Source of the DNA: Aurantiochytrium sp. KH105
Taxonomy: Eukaryota; Sar; Bigyra; Thraustochytrida; Thraustochytriidae
Direction of reading: 5' to 3'
Length of the DNA: 64,000 nt
NCBI GenBank assembly: GCA_003116975.1
Contig: BGKB01000041.1
Coordinates: 248,001-312,000 of the forward strand
The first letter of the stretch is position 1. Every line of letters begins with the position of its first letter. Position numbers and translations under genes: made by a program. Shown piece by piece: positions 50,001-57,765 of the stretch. The notes under the pieces were generated by a model, which saw only the letters and a list, made by a program, of their open reading frames with translations, was not told the origin of the DNA and searched no databases.

Positions 50001-51280
50001 GTGGCGACGATAAGGTCGAGATCAGGTCGATCCTGCGAAAGGCCGGTCAATCGAACTTTTATGGTCCGATTACCAAGGGGGGTTTCACCACTATTAAAAA
50101 GTGCAAGGGTTTGACCCATGCTGACTTGCGCAGGTTTGGCGTTGGCACGTTCTCGCAGCGAGAAAAGATTGTGTCTGCCTTTAAGGATGTAAAGTCCTCG
50201 AGTCGGAGCAAATCGAAGAGCCGCAGTCGCAGCCGGGGCCGATCTCGCGGAGGGTCTTCCTCCTCCTCGGATGGTGCCTCGAGCGACGAGGAACTCATTC
50301 GCAAGGCCCTCAAGTCGTGCAAGCAGGACGCAAAGCTGAAGCAAGTCCTCGCCGCCGGGTACACGGTGGAGAAGGGGATCAGAGGAGATATGCTGGCCCT
50401 TAAAAAGGTCCCGGGTATCTTCCAAACCGACCGCTTCGAGATCAACAAGTATGTCAAGGAGCACGCCAGCAAACGAAAGTCAAAGTCGAAGAGCCGGTCG
50501 CGCTCTCGTTCCAAGGGTTCGCGGCGCAGGTCCAGAGGCAGTAGCTTTAGCAGTAGTAGTAGTGGGTCTTCGTCCGATGAGGAGTCCGAGATCCGCAAGG
50601 TCATGCGCAGGGCCGGGGCCAACGAAAAGAATATGGCAGCGATGGCGAAGAGATTCAAGACACTTCGAGCGTGCGCCAATGCTACGCAACAAGACCTCCG
50701 CGTCGCTGGTATTGGCATTACTTTTACTGAGCGCGACAAGTACATTAAGGCGTTCGCGAAGTATAAGTCTCGAAGCAGGTCTCGAAGTAGGTCTCGTGGC
50801 GGAAGCTCATCTGATGATGAGGATCTGCTTGAATGCCTCTCTGAAATTGGCATGCAAAAGTACTACAGACAGATGTGCAGCAAAGGCTTCGATACTATTA
50901 GCAAGTGCAAGGGCATCACGGCTGCTGACTTGCGACCCATTGTGTTTTCGTATGATGAGCGGACGAAGCTTGTGAGACACCTCAACGCTCAAAAGACGCC
51001 ATTAACGGACTCACGCTATCGCGCAAACTCTCGTACCACGAGCGCTCTCGCGCGCACGAACAAGTTCTCGCCCAACCAGATTGTCAAATTCAGAGGAAGG
51101 GACCCTCGCGTCTCGCCTCATGAGATTGGCGTCGTCTTAAGGGTTCAGGGTGCTCAAAAGTACATGGTTCGCTTTGGCAAAGGCCGCAATCAGCGCGATG
51201 TCGTTTGCAAGGAGATCGATCTTCTCTCTTCCGTGAGACCTGTGCCGAAGAAGAAGAAGAGTTTCCTTGGCTTGTTCTAG
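44060..51280 (+). CDS. Giant SAM-array protein with SR/poly-Ser linkers
   Basis: 2,406 residues from the ATG at 44060 (MSARTRSHSRHMDTSRVRSR), in one open frame with no intron. After an Arg/Ser N-terminus I count 19 SAM-like modules of 55-60 residues. Approximate starts are 230, 327, 477, 570, 683, 769, 873, 1087, 1205, 1317, 1420, 1521, 1640, 1775, 1886, 1987, 2078, 2176 and 2254. The first seven are farther apart in sequence; the rest share a common pattern, exemplified by FKSLKKLQKLTHADLREAGI and a C-terminal R-E-R/K-L-I-x-AF. The linkers are SRSKSRS, poly-Ser and Asp-rich blocks reminiscent of splicing-factor RS domains and phosphorylation targets. The last 60 residues form a small SH3-like module (about 2333-2393) ending KKKKSFLGLF. 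I infer a polymerising scaffold: SAM domains commonly self-associate, and RS linkers favour phosphoregulated condensation. Function is unknown. Confidence 0.85.
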   Translation: MSARTRSHSRHMDTSRVRSRSRGDIAASAGSGSSSRTTARSVSKVRESSRGPSRTRSASRGASGRSSASGKAKRTTNALPLRTEILASVVDDRAHEKVGFDFRKRMDDLLFVSELDSDIESSETDEDELYARQAARMRSSSRASPRRVRGSSAKRSSSKGRSGQRRSSSSSKPQRNGTRSASRRRRSSSRGPRPAVRAASRGPSRRPRDRNIVISDEDDTMSMSGSERDEYRDIQIVLRRLGLQKYMPIFDKNNCVTIEDAQALTHHDMTSWGINEFKDRAAILHAFINYETPSESGGSIAGSGEDFDDTAGGSESDEGSSDGSVDPVEAVLDELGYGHMKPLFEGYTLARAKSLTHQVLREKGLNIASQRERLMEAFKAAALKDAQRRMQAQSTSVASRAQEFERRVLQRNGFRPGVFQGIPPASSRRARSLERNDRDYNTSSRSRTRGKSVVVTRVRGQSRARSQSRVRVRRLDPELESLLRAINMKKYLQHFLLAGRYSLRSVRDMSMPQLEEIGVSSYDDRRQILDKVHMAIEDNSDGASATDVVVVAGGAGSDSEESHLEIDEELDFALDRLQMAQYKECLARAGFRTLRDFDMVTNRDLRKAGVRNLTHADIILDKVKFSAPFPSGPATRSTSVVRARSPSTSVGVSIAAAAAATAAAAQQADASNNARVQLKKLEFGLETLLRAAKLDHYIPNFQISGKTTLEAVRDMAMPELEDIGIDSYVARRKILDRIKEATVVMPDVKAGDASSPGESSSSVVQMDQALNDALDSLAMSQFKEKLALGGYRTLRDFDGVTHAHIKRAGIEDLALIDILLTKMKELGQNPAPEPTALPSEGAAKEPEKSSKKKKKKKDKEKAEADEAESLIPAVEDELKKILQSEGAQGYFDMIKSGGLANAASCKELTDEGWKNLGIGVPALRVRLLNVFSSYTPSEAAVKLDNRKKELQKAIKSGKLVKVSKKSDKKGSKKKKRSSSKKKSSSSKKGRKKKGDKKKGSKKTKKRKSKKGDDSSSEDSSDDSSSESSSSEGTSDSSDDSSSDSSDDSSSSGSSSSSSDSDASKKSKKSKSSRKSKKGGKKSSSGGDAVKALFKDNELMDHYKAVTQKAKVKTIKQGRDVPLDDLLKAGIPRGACTKVLLAFKGADPKKYKDSKKSKDDSSDSDSSSSSSSSSDDDKKSTSSKKKKKKKSSKDDSSSSDEGNDEEILKGIFKDLGISDKLKAALKGGFTVAKGKASSHLELRGAGIPMNTRFKVHTACKELKGGAKSSSGRSRSKSRSKSRSKSRSKSRSKSKKRSSSKASSSSSSSSDSDGGDDKSAIKKALTELGLEKHCKVLFKKGYKTFKKCKELSHGELRAMEINLFSERDRIMNALRDKTSEKRSKSRSRSRSKSKKRSKSKSSSSSSESSSSSDSGSDDEAAKIKKVYKGEKVADSVRKKLEKKGFKSLKKLQKLTHADLREAGITLYSGRERLITAFQEASKSKSRSRSRSKSKSSKRGRSRGGSSSSSSGSSSGTGSEDDVATIKRVMKENNADSHTKKLLSDGFKTLKKVQAMDHREWKDLGVWQFSEREKLKDAFGSLPPPGSKKRSKSRSKSKSSRSSKSSKSSKKKRSSSSSSSSSSSGSSSSESSSSGSEDEDEKAKIKKILKKVGQEDARKSLEKAKLMSLKKLKSVTHTDLREAGLAKFKQRDSIIEGFRKVKLPEKSRSKSRSNSKSKSKSRSRSRKRSKSKSSKRGRSGSSSSNSSSSSSNSDSSSESGSSSSSSGSGSGDDDDDWDKIKSVLKENNQSAASSDFKKKKITTLRKAAALEHQDLRDLGVNLFGHRSKLMAAFKEAQEKKKKRKSRSKSRSKSRSSSKSSKKKKRGSSSSSGSSASDSSGSDSSDDESAIIKKILADVDLKKYAKPLIKNGFDTVKRCQKLSHTNLREAIPGGTFSERNRALKAFKDYEPKKSSRSRSRSRGRSRGSKRSVSSGSSSGSSSSDGGDDKVEIRSILRKAGQSNFYGPITKGGFTTIKKCKGLTHADLRRFGVGTFSQREKIVSAFKDVKSSSRSKSKSRSRSRGRSRGGSSSSSDGASSDEELIRKALKSCKQDAKLKQVLAAGYTVEKGIRGDMLALKKVPGIFQTDRFEINKYVKEHASKRKSKSKSRSRSRSKGSRRRSRGSSFSSSSSGSSSDEESEIRKVMRRAGANEKNMAAMAKRFKTLRACANATQQDLRVAGIGITFTERDKYIKAFAKYKSRSRSRSRSRGGSSSDDEDLLECLSEIGMQKYYRQMCSKGFDTISKCKGITAADLRPIVFSYDERTKLVRHLNAQKTPLTDSRYRANSRTTSALARTNKFSPNQIVKFRGRDPRVSPHEIGVVLRVQGAQKYMVRFGKGRNQRDVVCKEIDLLSSVRPVPKKKKSFLGLF

Positions 51281-51386
51281 CCAAAACATATTTTTAACGA
51301 GAATTTGTGCGTTCCAGTCCATAGAGATGTTGAGGCTTTTCTGATTCACGGTAGCCTACTTGTAGGCCTGTTTAGATTCCCTGTCG
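48283..51386 (+). repeat. Segmental duplication, copy 1
   Basis: About 3.1 kb covering modules 11-19, the C-terminal module and about 105 bases of 3' untranslated sequence of the first SAM-array gene. It is nearly identical to 54377-57522; indels fall in the SR and Ser linkers, where the offset grows from 6,094 to 6,136 bases. Confidence 0.95.
49171..49610 (+). repeat. Module 14 region that also occurs a third time at 53879
   Basis: The stretch encoding SR linker, poly-Ser and module 14 is similar to 53879-54325 as well as to its counterpart inside the main duplication near 55290-55725. The third copy is the most diverged. Confidence 0.85.
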
Positions 51387-51735
51387 ATTGAGTGCATGCA
51401 AGCAACAAGCTTGCCGAAGGGTGCAATCCCTGCTTCGCGAGTGGCAATAATATTATAGACGTAGACGCGTGCGTGAACTCGCCCCGGGTTGTGTTTGCGG
51501 TTGTAGCGTCAGCACCCGAGGTGGAAGACAAGGCCGTCGGGCCTGTTGATATGAGGCACATGCACCGGGTTTCGTTTGATGACGACGAAAACACCACCTT
51601 GACCTGGCTGAGGATCGTTGGTGTGCTTGAGCGAGTACGTGGAACTTTCGGATCCCGATCAAGGAAACTTCAGAGAGCACGAAGATTAGTCACCGTGTAT
51701 ATAGCAGGAAGCCCAGAACTCTTTTGCTCTCCGCG
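51281..51735. other. 3' flank of the first SAM-array gene, with an ambiguous ORF
   Basis: The first 105 bases are shared with the 3' flank of the second SAM-array gene. A plus-strand frame from about 51392 reads like protein (NIIDVDACVNSPRVVFAVVA, VDMRHMHRVSFDDDENTTLT), with a GTACGT near 51633, but it has no ATG start. It may be a remnant or an exon. I do not call a gene. Confidence 0.4.
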
Positions 51736-52794
51736 TCACGCGTTTGCGATTGTGTCGCATGCTTCGTTCTTCTTGAATCTTTGGCAGAAGTCTCTGAGAG
51801 AATGGTTGCAGAAACTGTTCTTCGGATGAACATTCATGTGGTAGAACAATCGCATCGCACGCAAAGCACTCTCTGCATTGGGACATTGTCCCAATTTCGT
51901 AACGCATGATGCAGCACGATCTCCCGATGCGCCATTCTTGCCATTCCTTGATATGCTATTCGTTCGTCGGAAAAGTGTCGATGTGCTCGGGGTTCGATTA
52001 CGCACGTGGCCTGTATCTGCAGGCAACAGGGTGCAAACCGCTGCTTCATCCCTCAATGCAAGAAGTTCGCTTGAACTTGAGTTGAGATTGTCATCAAGTG
52101 GGCTAATTCTGTCCTTTGTGAGGCCAAAATCGTCTCTTTGGGCGTGAGAAGCTACGCTAACGAACTCGTATGCACGACCAATTCTTTCACGTTCATCACT
52201 TGGAGATTTCAGCACGCAGCTATCACTACGAAGAATATCATGCAAGCAATCTCGCTCTCGAAGTAGTAGCGCACGACGATTGGCCCATCGCCTTCTCACT
52301 TCGACACATGTCTTTTCGCGCTCGAGGCAACGTTCACCTTGAGCCCTTTTCTCCAATGTTGAAACTTTGGAAGACGGAGCTTCCCCCCTCGCGTCTGCAC
52401 GAGCCAGAAGAGCATGGGTCTTGCTGACGCGACCCATTCAATGCTACGACCTCGTTGACGCAAAAAGTATTGCCCGTCTTTTTTCTCTGATTACGTCTCT
52501 TATCTGGATCGTGGCGCAGCACAATGCCTCGCAGCTCTTCCTTCTCTGCAGCATCATTCTTCCTTTTCATGCACCAGGTAAAGTTCGTTTCTACCAATCT
52601 CCTATTCACAGAAGTTCAGCAACGCTCGCCATAAAAAGAAACGTCGAGACCTCCCAGGGCGCAACCCTCCCCTCCAGGCCGGCAGAGTACGCGCCCTCGA
52701 GCTCCTTTAACGCGCGCTCTACGTCGTCGTGCTTCATAGGCTCGGCCAAATTCACGCTGTGGGCGGCTGCGGGTACGACTTCAAGTTGCTTCAT
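51736..52794 (-). CDS. Unknown minus-strand gene between the two SAM-array genes, possible intron
   Basis: Two adjacent frames can be joined. Exon 1 is the ATG at 52794 to 52610 (MKQLEVVPAAAHSVNLAEPM, then HDDVERALKELEGAYSAGLE), preceded by a GTATATAC stretch. A donor GTGAAT follows at 52609, and an acceptor GTCAG ending at 52424 restores the frame of the downstream 51736-52423 ORF, giving 290 residues in total. This model is inferred. Without splicing, the downstream frame can start at its own ATG at 52437 and yields 233 residues. The second part is charged, with RRRWANRRALLLRERDCLHD probably helical, and Ser/Asn-rich. I do not recognise the family. The gene sits inside the SAM duplication interval but is not itself duplicated. 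Confidence 0.4.
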
Positions 52795-53405
52795 GGAAGG
52801 TATATACACGCCTTTACGCGCACACGCAGGAGCACGGCCGCCAGCCACACCATCATGATGCTTGGCAGCGGCGCGGCTGCGACCACCGGCGTTGTCCACG
52901 CACGCACGCACGCACACCCCCGCCCCCTCGATTGTATAGGGAGAGAAGAAGGGCTTCGGAGAAATGCGCAGCACGTGCCCGCAAACAATTCTTGTTTTAC
53001 CCCCTCCAACAGAAAAACATCGATATTTCACGTGGTAATGGGGGGTATTCTGTACGGAACGATGCAGAAACTTTTGCAACGCAATTTCCACTCGCACCAG
53101 CAGATGGCTCTGTTTGCAGCCACTGCCAGTTGCAGCTGCAGCAGCTGCAGCCACACCAGAGGCGTTAGTCGCAGCACGTGCAGCGCGTGCAGCGTGTCCA
53201 GCGCATGCAGCGCGTGCAGCAGAACCGATTCGCCCGAGGAGGGCGGAGAACGAAGTCGAGGACGCGCAGCCGCCGGGGAGAAGGAGGGAGAGAAGACGTT
53301 CGGGAGGGCGCAGCCGCGAGCGTGAAGGGGATCGCGGTCGAAGGAAAGAAGAGCGCCGCGACGAGTCCTGGCCCGGGTCTGTCTTTGACGACCATGGGCG
53401 TGTAG
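52795..53405. other. Promoter and leader region of the second SAM-array gene
   Basis: No supported gene. It contains (GCAC)n at about 52902-52914 and a GCGTGCA-type repeat at about 53170-53222. The plus-strand frame continuous with the second SAM-array frame is closed by a single TAG at 53403-53405, three codons after an ATG. That could mark an intron or a broken start. Confidence 0.45.
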
Positions 53406-55379
53406 GACTTGATTGCGCGCTTCAACGGGGGTCGCGTCGGCGGAGCGCACACTGAGTTTGAGGTGAATGAAGCCGCGCAGGCGCAGGCAGAGCTACAGGC
53501 TGTTGCGGTGGACCAGGCAGAGGCCGTTGCAGACCTGGAGGCCCCTGAGGTCCTCGACGACCTTTCTGTCCTCATCGTACACGATCCCGCGGACGAGACC
53601 GTGGCCGAGCAGGCGGTTGAAGCGATCCAGTCCCGCACCAGCTTATCTGTACGCACCGCAAGCGGAGCTGATGAGGCTCAAGAGGAGGCCGAGAATGCTG
53701 ATTTCGCTCTTCTTCTCGTGGGCATGGCGCCCCAGGGCAACTGGATGCTCGTTGAGGTAAAGAAAATGCAGAACCTCAATCTCTGTGAGCTGCGCGCAGC
53801 TGGCATCACGCTCGACTCGAATCGCGAACGACTGGTTGAGGCGCTTCAGGAAGCCAGTTCCAAATCTCGCAAGTCGAAGAGCCGCAGCAAAAGCCGCAGC
53901 AAGTCGAAGTCGAAATCAAAGAGTCGCAGCCGCAGCCGGAAGCGGAGCAAGAGCAAGGGTAGCAAGCGAGGACTCTCTGGCTCCAGCAGCAGCAGCAGCA
54001 GCAGCAGCAACAGCGATAGCAGCAGCGAGAGTGGCAGCAGCGAGAGTGGCAGCAGCAGCAGCAGCAGTGGCAGAGGAGATGATGACGACTGGGACAAGAT
54101 CAAGAGCGTTCTCAAAGAGAATAATCAAGCATCGGCGTCCAGCGAATTCAAGAAGAAAAAGATTACGACCCTGCGCAAAGCCGCGGCATTGGAGCATCAG
54201 GATCTGCGTGATCTTGGCGTGAATCGCTTTGGTCGCCGGACTAAGCTCATGGCAGCCTTCAAAAAGGCTCAGGAAAAGAAGAAGAAGAAGAGCCGCAGCA
54301 AGAGCCGCAGCAAGAGCCGTGGCAAGATCCGTGGCAAAAGCCGAGGCAAGAGCCGTGGCAAGAGCCGAAGCAGCGGCAGCTCTGACTCTGGATCCGATGA
54401 CGAGGCAGCAAAGATCAAGAAAGTTTACAAAGGAGAAAAAGTGGCGGACAGTGTGCGGAAGAAATTGGAAAAGAAAGGCTTCAAGTCGCTCAAGAAACTT
54501 CAGAAGCTCACTCACGCCGATCTGCGCGAAGCTGGCATCACTCTCTACTCGGGTCGCGAGCGATTGATCACTGCCTTTCAGGAGGCCAGCAAGTCGAAAA
54601 GCCGCAGCCGCAGCCGTAGCAAGTCGAAGAGCAGTAAGCGTGGACGGTCTCGCGGGGGCAGCAGCAGTTCGTCGTCGGGAAGTTCGAGTGGGACAGGTAG
54701 CGAGGACGATGTGGCAACAATTAAAAGGGTGATGAAAGAGAATGACGCCGATTCGCACACCAAGAAGCTCTTGAGTGACGGTTTCAAAACCTTGAAGAAG
54801 GTTCAGGCTATGGACCATCGCGAGTGGAAGGATCTGGGTGTCTGGCAATTTAGCGAGCGCGAGAAGCTCAAGGACGCGTTCGGGTCGCTCCCCCCGCCCG
54901 GGTGCAAAAAGCGGAGCAAGAGCCGTAGCAAGAGCCGCAGCAAGAGCAAGAGTTCGAGGTCGTCCAAGTCCTCAAAATTGTCCAAGAAGAAGCGTTCCTC
55001 CTCCTCCTCATCGTCATCTTCGAGCTCTGGATCCTCTTCATCCGAGAGTTCTTCCAGCGGCTCGGAAGATGAAGACGAAAAGGCCAAGATCAAGAAGATT
55101 TTGAAGAAGGTGGGCCAGGAAGATGCCCGGAAGTCTCTTGAGAAGGCCAAGCTGATGTCGCTGAAAAAGCTCAAGTCTGTCACGCACACGGATCTCCGGG
55201 AGGCGGGTTTGGCTAAATTTAAACAGCGGGATTCGATCATTGAAGGCTTTCGAAAGGTCAAGCTTCCAGAGAAGAGCCGCAGCAAGAGCCGCAGCAAGTC
55301 GAAGTCGAAATCAAAGAGTCGCAGCCGCAGCCGGAAGCGGAGCAAGAGCAAGAGTAGCAAGCGAGGACGCTCTGGCTCT

Positions 55380-55414
<35 letters not shown>

Positions 55415-57416
55415 CGATAGCAGCAGCGAGAGTGGCAGCGAGAGTGGCAGCAGCAGCAGCAGCAGTGGCAGTGGCAGTGGAGATGATGATGACGACTGGG
55501 ACAAGATCAAGAGCGTTCTCAAAGAGAATAATCAATCAGCGGCGTCCAGCGACTTCAAGAAGAAAAAGATTACGACCCTGCGCAAGGCCGCGGCATTGGA
55601 GCATCAGGATCTGCGTGATCTTGGCGTGAATCTCTTTGGTCATCGGTCCAAGCTCATGGCAGCCTTCAAAGAGGCCCAGGAAAAGAAGAAGAAGAGCCGC
55701 AGCAAGAGCCGTGGCAAGAGCCGTGGCAAGAGCCGAAGCAGCAGCAAGTCTTTGAAGAAGAAGAAGAAGAAGAAGAAGAGAGGGTCTTCCAGCAGCAGTG
55801 GATCATCGGCTTTGGACTCTCCGGGCAGCGATTCGTCAGATGACGAAAGTGCGATTATCAAGAAGATTCTGGCCGACGTAGATTTGAAAAAGTATGCGAA
55901 ACCCTTGATCAAGAATGGGTTTGATACTGTGAAAAGGTGTCAGAAACTTACGCACACGAATTTGCGTGAGGCCATTCCCGGGGGAACCTTTTCCGAGCGT
56001 AATCGCGCTCTGAAGGCCTTCAAAGACTACGAGCCGAAGAAGAGCAGTCGCAGCAGGAGCCGAAGTCGTGGTCGATCCCGAGGAAGTAAACGGTCAGTGA
56101 CGTCTGGATCGTCGTCTGGGTCGAGATCCTCGGACGGCGGCGACGATAAGGTCGAGATCAGGTCGATCCTGCGAAAGGCCGGTCAATCGAACTTTTATAG
56201 TCCGATCACCAAAGCGGGTTTCACCACTATTAAAAAGTGCAAGGGTTTGAACCATGCTGACTTGCGCAGGTTTGGCGTTGGCACGTTCTCGCAGCGAGAA
56301 AAGATTGTGTCTGCCTTTAAGGATGTAAAGTCCTCGAGTCGGAGCAAATCGAAGAGCCGCAGTCGCAGCCGGGGCCGATCTCGCGGAGGGTCTTCCTCCT
56401 CCTCGGATGGTGCCTCGAGCGACGAGGAACTCATTCGCAAGGCTCTCAAGTCGTGCAAGCAGGACGCAAAGCTGAAGCAAGTCCTCGCCGCCGGGTACAC
56501 GGTGGAGAAGGGGATCAGAGGAGATACGCTGGCCCTTAAAAAGGTCCCGGGTATCTTCCAAACCGACCGCTTCGCGATCAACAAGTATGTCAAGGAGCAC
56601 GCCAGCAAACGAAAGTCAAAGTCGAAGAGCCGGTCGCGCTCTCGTTCCAAGGGTTCGCGGCGCAGGTCCAGAGGCAGTAGCTTTAGCAGTAGTAGTAGTG
56701 GGTCTTCGTCCGATGAGGAGTCCGAGATCCGCAAGGTCATGCGCAGGGCCGGGGCCAACGAAAAGAATATGGCAGCGATGGCGAAGAGATTCAAGACACT
56801 TCGAGCGTGCGCCAATGCTACGCAACAAGACCTCCGCGTCGCTGGTATTGGCATTACTTTTACTGAGCGCGACAAGTACATTAAGGCGTTCGCGAAGTAT
56901 AAGTCTCGAAGCAGGTCTCGAAGTAGGTCTCGTGGCGGAAGCTCATCTGATGATGAGGATCTGCTTGAATGCCTCTCTGAAATTGGCATGCAAAAGTACT
57001 ACAGACAGATGTGCAGCAAAGGCTTCGACACTGTCAGCAAGTGCAAGGGCATCACGGCTGCTGACTTGCGACCCATTGTGTTTTCGTACGATGAGCGGAT
57101 GAAGCTTGTGAGACACCTCAATGCTCAGAAGACGCCATTAACGGACTCACGCTATCGCGCTAACGCCCGTACCACGAGCGCTCTCGCGCGCACGAACAAG
57201 TTCTCGCCCAACCAGATTGTCAAATTCAGAGGAAGGGACCCTCGCGTCTCGCCTTTTGAGATTGGCGTCGTCTTAAGGGTTCAGGGTGCTCAAAAGTACG
57301 TGGTTCGCTTTGGCAAAGGCCGCACTCAGCGCGATGTCGTTTGCAAGGAGATCGATCTTCTCTCTTCCGTGAGACCTGTGCCGAAGAAGAAGAAGAGTTT
57401 CTTTGGCATGCTCTAG
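53406..57416 (+). CDS. Second SAM-array protein: partial duplicate with a different N-terminus
   Basis: The open frame runs from 53406 to the stop at 57414-57416; the first in-frame ATG is at 53724, giving 1,230 residues. The 105 codons before that ATG look protein-like (VLDDLSVLIVHDPADETVAE), so an upstream exon is likely and the true start is unresolved. This unique N-terminal segment leads into the second half only of a SAM module (LNLCELRAAGITLDSNRERL). Then come a diverged copy of module 14, followed by modules 11, 12, 13, 14, 15, 16, 17, 18, 19 and the SH3-like C-terminus, ending KKKKSFFGML. Modules 11-19 are nearly identical to those in the gene at 44060. The linkers have extra SRGK repeats. 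The gene appears intact, and I infer a shorter paralogous scaffold. Confidence 0.7.
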
Positions 57417-57522
57417 CCAAAACATATTTTTAACGAGAATCTGTGCGTTCCAGTCCATAGAGATGTTGAGGCTTTTCTGATTCACGGTAGCCTACTTGTA
57501 GGCCTGTTTAGATTCCCCGTCG
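54377..57522 (+). repeat. Segmental duplication, copy 2
   Basis: Direct-orientation copy of 48283-51386. Homology starts inside the Ser-rich linker before module 11 and stops in the 3' flank just after GATTCC. Beyond the break, two shortened echoes of GGCCTGTTTAGATTCC follow. Confidence 0.95.
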
Positions 57523-57671
57523 TTCAGTTGTAGTTGGCCTGTTCAGGTTTCCTGTCGTTAGAGAAAACCCTGTTCTAATCTCATGACGTCCTTGTTTCTG
57601 TGCGTGTGGCAAAAAAAACAAAGGTTAAAAAAAAAGAGCACATGGAAACTTTTTAGAAAAAAAAAAGGGAG
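57417..57671. other. 3' flank of the second SAM-array gene and A-rich spacer
   Basis: The first 106 bases are the duplicated 3' untranslated region; the rest is A-rich and ends in the terminator of the minus-strand tRNA. Confidence 0.7.
57657..57666 (-). terminator. Pol III T-run terminator of tRNA-Ala
   Basis: Ten A on the plus strand, i.e. T10 on the transcribed strand, lie just 3' of the minus-strand tRNA. Confidence 0.8.
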
Positions 57672-57765
57672 TGGACACGAGGGGAATCGAACCCCTGACA
57701 TCCTGCATGTTGTAGTGCCGTGACACAGATGCGAAGCAGGCGATCTACCACTGATCTACGCGCCC
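57672..57765 (-). tRNA. tRNA-Ala (anticodon CGC) with 22-base intron
   Basis: 94 bases, folding to a 72-base mature tRNA. The acceptor stem is GGGCGCG pairing with CGTGTCC and includes the G3-U70 wobble that identifies alanine tRNAs. D stem GATC/GATC, anticodon stem CCTGC/GCAGG, T arm AGGGG-TTCGATT-CCCCT. The anticodon loop reads TTCGCA, then an intron TCTGTGTCACGGCACTACAA plus CA, then T. The intron sits at the canonical place after base 37. The discriminator base is A, and CCA is not encoded. Confidence 0.93.

Noticed and set aside
46858-50853. Leu/Ser/Phe-rich minus-strand frames opposite the SAM arrays
   Set aside because: These are the antisense of Lys/Ser/Arg codons in the SR linkers and carry no independent features; the same pattern recurs in the duplicate copy.
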